Below, in pieces: positions 35,608-43,319 of a DNA stretch of 53,004 bases. Position 1 is the stretch's first letter. The number at the start of each line of letters is the position of its first letter. Below the pieces are notes generated by a model. The model did not search any database, was not told where the DNA came from, and saw only the letters and a list, made by a program, of their open reading frames with translations. Source of the stretch: Streptomyces sp. NRRL S-350 (lineage in GTDB: Bacteria; Actinomycetota; Actinomycetes; Streptomycetales; Streptomycetaceae); NCBI RefSeq assembly GCF_000719705.1, contig NZ_JOHO01000048.1, positions 1-53,004 of the forward strand, read 5' to 3'. A program made the translations under genes and the position numbers.

Positions 35608-37278
35608 GTGGCACACCTTTCGACACATCCTTCGCATCCCTCGCGTCCCTCGCGCAGGACGGTCCTGCGGACGGGCACGGCGGCCGGCGCGCTCGCCGCG
35701 CTGCCCGCGTCCACCCTGCTGTGGACCCAGCCGGCCGTGGCCGGCACCCCCGGGCCGGAGCAGATCCACCTGCAGTGGGGCAACGAACCGTCCCGCGAGA
35801 TGACCGTCTCCTGGGCGACGGCCGCCACCGTGCGCCGCCCCCGGGTCCGGGTCGGCACCCCGCGCGGCGGCGCCGGGCACACCGTCCCCGCGGAGACCCG
35901 CAGCTACGTGGACGGACTCAACCGGGTCGAGACCCACACCCACCACGTCCGCCTGGACGGCCTGCGACCCGACACCACGTACGTGTACGAGGTGCTGCAC
36001 GACGGCGCCGACGCGGTGCGCGGCACCTTCCGCACCGCGCCCGCCCGCGGCCGGGCCGCCTTCCGCTTCACCAGCTTCGGGGACCTGGGCACCGGCGACG
36101 ACGCGTTCGGCAAGTCCTCGATCCACGGCGCCGCCGCCGTCCGCCAGGTCGAGCAGTTCGCCCCCCTGTTCCACCTGCTCAACGGCGACCTCGCGTACGC
36201 CAACAACAACCCGCAGCTCCAGCCGCAGTGCTGGAACGCCTTCATGAGCAACCTCTCGAAGTCGGCCGCCAACCGCCCGTGGATGCCCGCCCCCGGCAAC
36301 CACGAGGTGGAAGCCGGCGGCGGCGACCTCGGATACGCCTCCTACCTGACCCGCTTCGAACTGCCCGACAACGGCACCCGCGACTTCTGCGGCAGCTGGT
36401 ACAGCTTCCAGGTCGGTTCGGTGCTCTTCGTCAGCCTCGACGGCAACGACATCGCCGTCGAGGACGACGCGAGCATCGACCCGGCCACCGGCCGGTCCAT
36501 CTACCTCAACGACTACAGCGAGGGCGCCCAACTCCGCTGGCTGGAACGGGTGCTGTCGCGCGCCCGGGACGGCCGCCAGGTCGACTGGATCGTCGCCAAC
36601 CTGCACCAGTTCGCGATGTCCTCGTCCGCCGCCAGCCACGGCGGCGACATGGGCATCCGCGAGAAGCTGCTGCCCCTGCTCGACCGCTACTCCGTCGACC
36701 TCGTCCTGGCCGGCCACGACCACGACTACGAGCGCACCCACCCGGTGCGCGGCACCGCACCGGGCGGCCTGCTCACCCCGGCCGTCGTCGACGACGACCT
36801 GCGCCGGATCGACACCTCGCAGGGCACCGTCCACCTGATCCTCGGCGGCGGCGGCACCGCCGGCCACGACGACGTCTACCTGCCCGCCGACGCCGACGGC
36901 GTCCGCCAGGCGAGCGTGCGCACCCAGCGGCTCACCTTCAAGGCCGACCCGGACGCCAAGGAGAAGGCCCACTGGTCGGCCGTCACCGACCCCGACACCC
37001 GCTTCCCGTACGGTGTCGCCGTCTTCGACGTCGACCCGGGACTCGTCCCCGGCGGCGAGACCACCATCACCGTCAGCTACTACCACTCGGTACCGGCCAC
37101 CGCCGCCAACCCCCTCCCGACGCCGGTCCTGTACGACCGCTTCACCCTCTACCGCGACCGCAGCGACGGCTGGGGCCGCGACCGCGACGAGAACGCCGAC
37201 AACGCCGACCGTGCCGACCGTGCCGACAACGCCGACCGCGCCGACGGTCGCGACCGGGCGGCCGCCGCCCGGCGGTAG
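35608..37278 (+). CDS. Tat-exported purple acid phosphatase / metallophosphoesterase
   Basis: 556 residues. The N-terminus has a twin-arginine signal (SRRTVLRTGTAAGALAALPASTLL, cleavage near ...AVAG). Residues 50-150 are the fibronectin-like N-domain of purple acid phosphatases (IHLQWGNEPSREMTVSWAT). The metallophosphoesterase core has its five blocks: TSFGDLGTGDD, LLNGDLAYAN, PAPGNHEVE, VANLHQFAMS and VLAGHDHDYERTHP. It hydrolyses phosphate esters outside the membrane with a two-metal centre. AGGAGG (35597-35602) fits GTG 35608. The last 30 residues are NAD/RAD repeats with no known role. A terminator follows. Confidence 0.93.
   Translation: MAHLSTHPSHPSRPSRRTVLRTGTAAGALAALPASTLLWTQPAVAGTPGPEQIHLQWGNEPSREMTVSWATAATVRRPRVRVGTPRGGAGHTVPAETRSYVDGLNRVETHTHHVRLDGLRPDTTYVYEVLHDGADAVRGTFRTAPARGRAAFRFTSFGDLGTGDDAFGKSSIHGAAAVRQVEQFAPLFHLLNGDLAYANNNPQLQPQCWNAFMSNLSKSAANRPWMPAPGNHEVEAGGGDLGYASYLTRFELPDNGTRDFCGSWYSFQVGSVLFVSLDGNDIAVEDDASIDPATGRSIYLNDYSEGAQLRWLERVLSRARDGRQVDWIVANLHQFAMSSSAASHGGDMGIREKLLPLLDRYSVDLVLAGHDHDYERTHPVRGTAPGGLLTPAVVDDDLRRIDTSQGTVHLILGGGGTAGHDDVYLPADADGVRQASVRTQRLTFKADPDAKEKAHWSAVTDPDTRFPYGVAVFDVDPGLVPGGETTITVSYYHSVPATAANPLPTPVLYDRFTLYRDRSDGWGRDRDENADNADRADRADNADRADGRDRAAAARR
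37192..37245. repeat. 9-bp tandem repeat at the 3' end of the phosphatase gene
   Basis: Six units of AACGCCGAC or CGTGCCGAC/CGCGCCGAC encode NAD/RAD tripeptides. The unit length keeps the reading frame. Confidence 0.9.
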
Positions 37279-37314
37279 CCCGCAACAGGCCTCACCGCCC
37301 GGGCCGGTGGGAAC

Positions 37315-37348
37315 CGCCGGCCTCCGAGATCACTCTCGGAGGCCGGCG
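37315..37348. terminator. Bidirectional terminator after the phosphatase gene
   Basis: A perfect 15-bp stem (37315-37329 with 37334-37348) with a 4-base loop lies 36 bases after the stop. Confidence 0.9.
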
Positions 37349-37386
37349 TTCGTCGTGGTGGGGGTTGTCGGTGCTCGGATCCCCTG

Positions 37387-37615
37387 TCACGTGCCGGTGG
37401 GGAAGAGGCGGTCGAGGTGGTAGTGGAGGACGGTGGTGGCCGCTGCGGCCGTCCGTTGGCCGAGCAGGACGCTCAGGCCCAGGCCGGCTGAGACGGCCAG
37501 GAGGACGACGGCCTCGTGGCGGGGGTCGAGGCGGGGGTCGGCGGTGCCGTCGGCCTGGGCGGCGGTGAGGTGGCCGGCCAGGAAGGCCTCCATCTCGTCG
37601 GGGGCCGCGAGGCGC
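37387..37615 (-). pseudogene. C-terminal remnant of a TetR-family regulator
   Basis: About 75 codons read as the ligand-domain end of a TetR protein: EAFLAGHLTAAQADGTADPRLDPRHEAVVLLAVSAGLGLSVLLGQ, then VLHYHLDRLF. The N-terminal helix-turn-helix and at least 100 residues are missing. The frame runs a few codons further into sequence that belongs to the hydrolase remnant on the other strand, so the break is near 37610-37625. No intact start or promoter remains, and it cannot bind DNA. Confidence 0.6.
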
Positions 37616-37969
37616 CCGGCCGTCGGGCGGCTGCTCGCCAACCCGGCGCTCGGTGCGCCGCCCGAGATGATCGCGCCGCTGATGCTCGCGATGCGCAGCT
37701 ACAAGCCGAGCACCCGGCCGGCGGCCCGGCCGTTCACGGACGAGGAGCTGCGGTCGATCGGGGTGCCCGCGCTCGTCCTGGTGGGCAGGCGCAGCGCGCC
37801 GCTGCGGCCGCGGCGGGTGGTGGAGCGGGTGACCGCGCTGGTTCCGGGGGTGCGGGTGGAGGTGGTCGAGCGGGCCGGGCACGGGCTGAACCTGGAGCGG
37901 CCGGAACTGGTCACCGAGCGGCTGTCGGCGTTCGTCGGGGGAGCGTCAGGCGGCGGCGGCCTGCGCTGA
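37616..37969 (+). pseudogene. C-terminal remnant of an alpha/beta hydrolase
   Basis: About 115 codons from the junction to TGA 37967-37969 match the cap and C-terminal part of an alpha/beta hydrolase. They read RLLANPALGAPPEMIAPLMLAMRSYKP, then GVPALVLVGRRSAPLRPRRVVERVTALVPGVRVEVVERAGHGLNLERPELVTERLSAFV, with the acid-bearing LVG strand and the catalytic histidine in GHGLN. The oxyanion and nucleophile elbow are absent. Together with the TetR remnant this looks like a divergent regulator-enzyme pair that lost its centre. The 3' end overlaps cbiX by 24 bases. Confidence 0.6.
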
Positions 37970-38650
37970 CGCCGTCCGCGCCTCGTCGTAGCGGCGGAGG
38001 ACGAGGCGCGCGACGGCCGGGTGGGCGCCCAGCGGGGGGCTGGTCCACGCCGCCGGCGTGGCGGCTGCGCGGCGGGCGAAGAAGCCGGGGGCGAGGAGGT
38101 AGGTGGCGAGGGCCACGTGCGGGTGGCCGGCCGCCTGGAGGTCGGCGACGGCCTGCCGGGGGGTGGGGGTTGCGGCGGAGAGGTGGGCGGGCGTGACGGC
38201 GCGGCCCAGGCGGGCGGCGAGGAGCCGGGCCATCCGGGTGGTGTCGGCGAGGGCGGTGGGGTCGGAGGAGCCGGCCCCGGCGAGGACCACGGGGGCGTGC
38301 GCCGGGGCGCCCGCGCCGGCGAGGCGGTCGGCGAGGGCGTCGGCGAGCAGCGGGTGCGGGCCGAGGGCGGGGGCGAGCCGGGCGTGCGGGAGGCCGGCGC
38401 CTGCGAGCGCGGCGGGGATGTCGACCCGGATGTGGTAGCCGGTGCCGAGGAGGAGGGGCACCAGGACGGGCTGCCGGTCGGCGAGTCGGGCGAGCGCCTG
38501 GTCGAGCGACGGTCGGGCGAGGTCCAGGAAGCAGCAGCGGACGGCCAGTTCGGGGCGGAGCGCGCGAACCGCCCGCAGCAGGGCGCGGGTCGAGGTGAGG
38601 GCGGCCGGGTCGCGGCTGCCGTGTGCCACGGCGAGCAGGACGGGCGCCAT
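37946..38650 (-). CDS. cbiX: Sirohydrochlorin ferrochelatase/cobaltochelatase-like protein (CbiX)
   Basis: 234 residues, the size of a two-half CbiX/SirB protein. The first half carries LLAVAHGSRDPAALTSTRALL with the metal-binding histidine, then RPVLVPLLLGTGYHIRVDIPAAL with the second histidine (VPLLLGTGYH). The second half repeats the fold (PVVLAGAGSSDPTALADTTRMARLLAARLG...ATYLLAPGFFARRA). In the nitrite locus the likely role is iron insertion into sirohydrochlorin to make sirohaem for NirB. Its ATG overlaps the nnaR stop (TGATG at 38648-38652), so it is translated together with that gene. Confidence 0.9.
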   Translation of the reverse strand: MAPVLLAVAHGSRDPAALTSTRALLRAVRALRPELAVRCCFLDLARPSLDQALARLADRQPVLVPLLLGTGYHIRVDIPAALAGAGLPHARLAPALGPHPLLADALADRLAGAGAPAHAPVVLAGAGSSDPTALADTTRMARLLAARLGRAVTPAHLSAATPTPRQAVADLQAAGHPHVALATYLLAPGFFARRAAATPAAWTSPPLGAHPAVARLVLRRYDEARTASAQAAAA

Positions 38651-39771
38651 CAGCCCGCCGCCAGCCGGTAGCCGCGCTTGGGGACGGTGCGGATCAGCGT
38701 CGCGTGCGGGCCCAGGGCGGCGCGCAGCCGGCCGACGGCGGCTTCGACGGCGTGCTCGTCGGCGGAGGCGTCCGGCCAGGCAGCGCGCAGGAGTTCGGCG
38801 CGGCTGAGCACCCGGCCGGGGTGTTCGGCGAGGGCACGTAGCACGGCGGCGCCGCGCGGACTGAGCAGATGGCTCTGCCCGTCGACCAGTGCGGCGTTCC
38901 CCTGGAGGGTCAACAGCTGCCCGGCGAGGGCGACTTCGCGCTTGCCGCGGCCGGGGAGGACGTCCGCGAGCAGCCGGACCAGCGAGCCGAGCCGGCCGCG
39001 GTCGGGGTGGACGGCGGGCAGTCCGAGGTCGGTGAGCGGGCGGGCGCACAGGGTGCCCACGCAGACCGGCAGGACGTCCGCGCGCAGGGCGTCGAGCAGC
39101 GCCTCGTACAGGCCTTCGGTCTCGGCGGCGGCGAGGAGGGCGGTGATGGCGGGGGCGCTGGTGAAGGTGAGCGCGTGCAGTTGGCGTCGTACGGTCTGGT
39201 CGAGCAGCCGGCGGACGGCGCCCGGGTCCTCGGGGGGCGCCCAGCGGTACACCGGGACGGAGATCACCTCGGCGCCGCGTTCGCGCAGCGCCGCCGCGAA
39301 GGCGTCGAGGCGTACGCCGTGTTCCTGGACGGCGATCCGGCGCCCGGCGAGGGGGCGGGCGAGCAGCCAGGTGAGGAGTTCGTCGGTGGCCTCGGTGGCG
39401 GGGGAGTAGCCCTCGTCCAGGCCGCTGGCGCGGACCGCGCCGGTGGCCTTGGGCCCGCGGGTGAGCACCACGGCCCCCCGGCAGGCGTCGGCGATCGCGG
39501 CGCCCCGGCCCCAGCCCTCGGCGGCGCTCATCCAGCCGCGCCAGCCGACCCCGGTGGTGGCCACCACGTAGTCGAGCGGGGCGGCCAGGCAGCGGTCGGT
39601 GGCCTCGCGCAGGGCGAGGTCGTCGGCGAGCGGCAGGATGCGCAGCACCGGTGCCTCGACGACCTGCGCGCCGCGCCGGGCGAGCAGGGCGGTGAGCTCC
39701 TCGCGGCGGCGTGCCGCGGTGACCCCGACGGTGAAGCCGGTGAGCGGTCCGGGCTGGGTGAGGGTTGCCAT
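38650..39771 (-). CDS. nnaR: NnaR-type regulator: uroporphyrinogen-III synthase (HemD) domain fused to a winged helix
   Basis: 373 residues. Residues 10-260 match HemD: GFTVGVTAARRREELTALLARRGAQVVEAPVLRI, DYVVATTGVGWRGWM, then a second half with RRIAVQEHG and ALTFTSAPAITALL. Residues about 285-372 are an OmpR-type winged helix: LVDGQSHLLSPRGAAVLRALAEHPGRVLSRAELLRAAWPD...HAVEAAVGRLRAALGP...IRTVPKRGYRL. This architecture and position match S. coelicolor NnaR, which helps GlnR to activate nitrate/nitrite genes. Whether the HemD part is still catalytic or senses a tetrapyrrole is open. It is divergent from nasA and shares the intergenic GlnR-like box. Confidence 0.92.
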   Translation of the reverse strand: MATLTQPGPLTGFTVGVTAARRREELTALLARRGAQVVEAPVLRILPLADDLALREATDRCLAAPLDYVVATTGVGWRGWMSAAEGWGRGAAIADACRGAVVLTRGPKATGAVRASGLDEGYSPATEATDELLTWLLARPLAGRRIAVQEHGVRLDAFAAALRERGAEVISVPVYRWAPPEDPGAVRRLLDQTVRRQLHALTFTSAPAITALLAAAETEGLYEALLDALRADVLPVCVGTLCARPLTDLGLPAVHPDRGRLGSLVRLLADVLPGRGKREVALAGQLLTLQGNAALVDGQSHLLSPRGAAVLRALAEHPGRVLSRAELLRAAWPDASADEHAVEAAVGRLRAALGPHATLIRTVPKRGYRLAAG

Positions 39772-39794
39772 GCCGGTCAGCCTGGGGCGCTCGT

Positions 39795-39832
39795 GTTACG
39801 GCGGCATTGCCCGGCCGTCACCTGCCGGTAAG
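39795..39832. promoter_or_regulatory. GlnR-box-like element 1 between nnaR and nasA
   Basis: Four pentamers occur at exact 11-base steps: GTTAC (39795), ATTGC (39806), GTCAC (39817), GTAAG (39828). The Streptomyces GlnR box is gTnAC-n6-GaAAC-n6-GtnAC-n6-GaAAC. Pentamers 1 and 3 match fully, the other two partly. It lies 24 bases upstream of nnaR. Confidence 0.55.
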
Positions 39833-39902
39833 CGAAAGTGCCGCTGCGGTTACGGCAGATGTCCGGCCGTGCACCCCGGTGCCGGGGAGCCGTGAGCGAC
39901 GT

Positions 39903-39940
39903 GTACCGCGACCGCAACATCCGCGACCCGGTCGCGAAAC
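39903..39940 (+). promoter_or_regulatory. GlnR-box-like element 2 upstream of nasA
   Basis: GTACC (39903), GCAAC (39914), GACCC (39925) and GAAAC (39936) occur at exact 11-base steps and match the GlnR consensus at about 16 of 20 positions. It ends 24 bases before ATG 39964. Confidence 0.55.
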
Positions 39941-39963
39941 AGCGGGCGGCGACCTTTCTCGGC

Positions 39964-42093
39964 ATGACGTTGACCAGCCCCATCGCCGTCGCGGCCGGCC
40001 CGGCCGCCACCGACACGCACTGCCCGTACTGCTCGCTGCAGTGCGGCATGCGGCTGGGCGGCCCGACGGCGGACGCCCCGGTCGCGGTGCTGGAACGCCC
40101 GGACTTCCCGGTGAACCGCGGCGCGCTCTGCGGCAAGGGCCGCTCGGCGCCCGCGCTGCTGGCCCGGGACGTCCGGCTGACCGGCCCGCTGCTGCGCGAC
40201 CGCCCGGGCGGGCCGCTGCGCGCCGCCGGATGGCCGGAGGCGCTGGACCGGGTGGCCGCCGGGCTGGCGAGGACCCGGGCCGCGTACGGGCCGGACGCCG
40301 TGGGCGTGTTCGGCGGCGGCGGCCTGACCAACGAGAAGGCCTACCTGCTGGGCAAGTTCGCCCGGGTGGTGCTGGGCACCGCCAACATCGACTACAACGG
40401 CCGGTTCTGCATGTCGTCGGCCGCCGCCGCGCACCGCCGGGCCTTCGGCCTGGACCGGGGGCTGCCGTTCCCGCTCGCCGACCTCCCGCACACCGGCTGC
40501 CTGATCCTGGTCGGCGGCAATCCGGCCGAGACGATGCCGCCGGCCGTCCGCTACCTCCGCGAACTGCGGGAGAACGGCGGCACGCTGATCGTGGTCGATC
40601 CGCGCCGCACCCGCACCGCCGAACTGGCCGACCTGCACCTGCAGCCCCGCCCCGGCGGGGACCTCGCCCTCGCCCTCGGCCTGCTGCACCTGGTGATCGC
40701 GGACGGCCTGGTGGACGAGGAGTTCGTCGCCGCGCGGACCACCGGCTTCGACGGAGCGCGGGCATCGGCGATGGCCCACTGGCCGGACCGGGTGGAACGG
40801 ATCACCGGCGTCCCCGCCCACCAGCTCCGCGAAGCGGCACGACTCTTCGGCACGGCCCGGACCGGCATCGTCCTCACCGCGCGAGGCCCGGAACAGCACA
40901 GCAAGGGCACCGACACCGTCGGCGCCTGGATCGACCTCTGCCTGGCCACCGGCAACGCCGGCCGCCCGTACAGCGGCTACGGCTGCCTGACCGGCCAGGG
41001 CAACGGCCAGGGCGGCCGCGAGCACGGCCAGAAGGCCGACCAACTGCCGGGCTACCGCTCGATCGAGGACCCGGCGGCCCGCGCGCACGTCGCCGCCGTC
41101 TGGGGCGTCGACCCGCTGACCATCCCCGGCCCGGGCAAGTCCGCGTACGAGCTGCTGGACGGCCTCGGCCGCCCCGACGGCGTCCGGGCGCTGCTGCTGG
41201 CCGGCTCCAACCCGGCGGTGTCCGCGCCCGACGCCGGGCACGTCACCGAACGGCTGCGCGCGCTGGACCTGCTGGTCGTCGCCGACCTGGTGCTCTCCGA
41301 GACGGCCGCACTCGCGGACGTCGTGCTGCCGGTCACCCAGTGGGCCGAGGAGGACGGCACCACCACCAACCTGGAGGGCCGGGTGATCCTGCGCCGCCGC
41401 GCCCTCGACCCGCCCGAAGGCGTCCGCAGCGAGCTGTGGGTGCTCCGCGAACTGGCCGCCCGGCTCGGCGTGCCGGACGGCTTCCCCACCGAGGCCGAGC
41501 AGGCCTTCGACGAGCTGCGGCGCGCCTCGGCCGGCGGCGACGCGGACTACGCGGGCATCAGCTACGCCCGGATCGCCGCCGAGGACGGGGTGTTCTGGCC
41601 CTGCCCCGCCGAGGACCACCCGGGCACGCGGCGGCTCTTCCTGGACCGCTTCGCCACCCCGGACGGCCGGGCCCGCTTCGCCGCCGTCACCCATCGCCCG
41701 GCCGCCGAGGAGCCGGACGACGCGTACCCGCTGTACCTGACCACCGGCCGGGTGCTCTCCCAGTACCAGAGCGGCGCGCAGACCCGCCGCGTCGCCGAGC
41801 TCAACGCGGCGGCGCCCGGCCCGTACGTCGAACTCCACCCCCGGCTCGCCGAGCGGCTCGGCATCGCGGACGGCGAGCCCGTCGCGGTCACCAGCCGGCG
41901 CGGCCGGGCCGTCGCGCCGGCGCGCATCACCGACGGGATCCGGCCGGACACCGTCTTCATGCCCTTCCACTGGGCCGGCGCCGGCCGGGCCAACAGCCTC
42001 ACCAACCCGGCGCTCGACCCGGTGTCGCGGATGCCCGAGTTCAAGCTCTGCGCCGTCCGGGTGGAGCCCGCCCACCAGGAGGCCTCCCGATGA
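39964..42093 (+). CDS. nasA: Assimilatory nitrate reductase catalytic subunit
   Basis: 709 residues. The Mo-bisMGD nitrate reductase fold begins with the [4Fe-4S] site C20xxC23xxxC27 (THCPYCSLQCGM) and a fourth cysteine in GALCGKGRSAP. NGRFCMSSAAAAHRRAFGLDRGLPF holds the Mo-ligand cysteine region, followed by LILVGGNPAETMPP, QGNGQGGREHGQKADQLPGYR (MGD binding), VLLPVTQWAEEDGTTTNLEGRVILRR and YPLYLTTGRVLSQYQSGAQTRR. It reduces nitrate to nitrite in the cytoplasm. The C-terminal BFD iron-sulfur domain found in some NasA proteins is absent. ATG 39964 is preferred: it gives the usual short lead before CPYC and leaves GlnR-like box 2 outside the gene. GTG 39892 or 39901 with GGGGAG are alternatives. 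Confidence 0.93.
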   Translation: MTLTSPIAVAAGPAATDTHCPYCSLQCGMRLGGPTADAPVAVLERPDFPVNRGALCGKGRSAPALLARDVRLTGPLLRDRPGGPLRAAGWPEALDRVAAGLARTRAAYGPDAVGVFGGGGLTNEKAYLLGKFARVVLGTANIDYNGRFCMSSAAAAHRRAFGLDRGLPFPLADLPHTGCLILVGGNPAETMPPAVRYLRELRENGGTLIVVDPRRTRTAELADLHLQPRPGGDLALALGLLHLVIADGLVDEEFVAARTTGFDGARASAMAHWPDRVERITGVPAHQLREAARLFGTARTGIVLTARGPEQHSKGTDTVGAWIDLCLATGNAGRPYSGYGCLTGQGNGQGGREHGQKADQLPGYRSIEDPAARAHVAAVWGVDPLTIPGPGKSAYELLDGLGRPDGVRALLLAGSNPAVSAPDAGHVTERLRALDLLVVADLVLSETAALADVVLPVTQWAEEDGTTTNLEGRVILRRRALDPPEGVRSELWVLRELAARLGVPDGFPTEAEQAFDELRRASAGGDADYAGISYARIAAEDGVFWPCPAEDHPGTRRLFLDRFATPDGRARFAAVTHRPAAEEPDDAYPLYLTTGRVLSQYQSGAQTRRVAELNAAAPGPYVELHPRLAERLGIADGEPVAVTSRRGRAVAPARITDGIRPDTVFMPFHWAGAGRANSLTNPALDPVSRMPEFKLCAVRVEPAHQEASR

Positions 42094-43319
42094 CCCCGAG
42101 GATCGCCGTGGTCGGCGGCGGCATGGCGGCCGCCCGCTTCGCCGAACGCTACGGCGCACTCGGCGGCCCCGGCACCGTCACGGTGTACGGCGCCGAGCCG
42201 CGCGGCCCGTACAACCGGGTGCTGCTCGCCGAGGTGCTGACCGGGCGCTACGACGCGGAGGCGATCGCGCTGCCGCTCGGCGGCGCGCGGGCGCGGCCCG
42301 GCTGCGAGGTGGTCGCGTTCGACGCCGACGCCCGGACGCTGCGCCTGGCGGACGGCAGTGTCGAGGACTGGGACGAACTGGTCCTCGCCACCGGCGCCAA
42401 CCCGGTACTGCCGCCCGTGCGCGGACTGCGCCGGGCCGACGGGCACGGCCTGATCGAGGGCGTGCACACGCTGCGCACCCTGGAGGACTGCGCCCGGCTG
42501 GCCGAGGAGGCCGTCGGTGCCGGGCGGGCGGTGGTGATCGGCGGCGGGGTGCTCGGAGTGAGCGCCGCCCGGGCGCTGGCCGCGCTCGGTGTCCGCACCG
42601 AGATCGTGCACCAGGCGCCGCACCTGATCGAACGCCAACTCGACCACGAGGCGGCCGCGGTGCTGCGGGAGCGGCTGCGGGCACTCGGCGTCGAGTGCTA
42701 CACCGGCAACCGCGCCCGCGCCGTGCACGGCGCCCCGGGGGCGGCCGGAGCGCGGGACAGGGTCGGCGTCGTCGAACTCGCCAGCGGCTACCGACTCGAC
42801 TGCGACCTGGTCGTCCTCGCCTGCGGCACCCGCCCGCGCACCGCCCTCGCCCACGCGGCCGGACTGCCCGTCGCCACCGGTGTACTGGTGGACGACCGCC
42901 TCGCCGCCGCCCCGCACGTCCACGCCATCGGCGACTGCGCCGAACACCGCGGCACCGTCCACGGCCTGGCGGGCCCCGCCTGGGAACAGGCCGACGTGCT
43001 CGCCCGCCGGCTCTCCGGCGCCGACCCCGACGCCCGCTACCCCGGCACCCGCCCGCGGGCCCGGCTCAGCACCGGCGGCCTGGAGTACGCGGCCTTCGGC
43101 ACCGTCGACGAGACCCTGGACCCCGGCCTCGACGTGCTGCGCCTCACCGACGCCACCCGCGGCAGCTACAAGAAGCTCGTCCTGCGCGGCGACCGCCTGG
43201 TCGGCGCCATCCTGCTCGGCGACCTGGCCACCGTGGACGCGCTGGCCGGCGCCTTCGCCGACGACGCCGCGCTCGCCGGCCACCCCCTGCACCTGCTCAC
43301 CCGAGGAGTAACGCGATGA
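42090..43319 (+). CDS. FAD-dependent NAD(P)H reductase, probable electron donor of nitrate reductase
   Basis: 409 residues. The FAD-binding start (RIAVVGGGMAAARFAERY) and NAD-binding motif (AVVIGGGVLGVSAARALAALG) are those of rubredoxin-reductase/NirB-N family pyridine nucleotide-disulphide enzymes, with LVLATGANPVLPPV and a second FAD segment VHAIGDCAEHRG. It resembles the N-terminal half of NirB but ends before the iron-sulfur domains, like NasB/NasC-type reductases. Both ends overlap neighbours by ATGA (nasA before, nirB after), so it is coupled to both. I infer that it feeds electrons to NasA. Confidence 0.88.
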   Translation: MTPRIAVVGGGMAAARFAERYGALGGPGTVTVYGAEPRGPYNRVLLAEVLTGRYDAEAIALPLGGARARPGCEVVAFDADARTLRLADGSVEDWDELVLATGANPVLPPVRGLRRADGHGLIEGVHTLRTLEDCARLAEEAVGAGRAVVIGGGVLGVSAARALAALGVRTEIVHQAPHLIERQLDHEAAAVLRERLRALGVECYTGNRARAVHGAPGAAGARDRVGVVELASGYRLDCDLVVLACGTRPRTALAHAAGLPVATGVLVDDRLAAAPHVHAIGDCAEHRGTVHGLAGPAWEQADVLARRLSGADPDARYPGTRPRARLSTGGLEYAAFGTVDETLDPGLDVLRLTDATRGSYKKLVLRGDRLVGAILLGDLATVDALAGAFADDAALAGHPLHLLTRGVTR

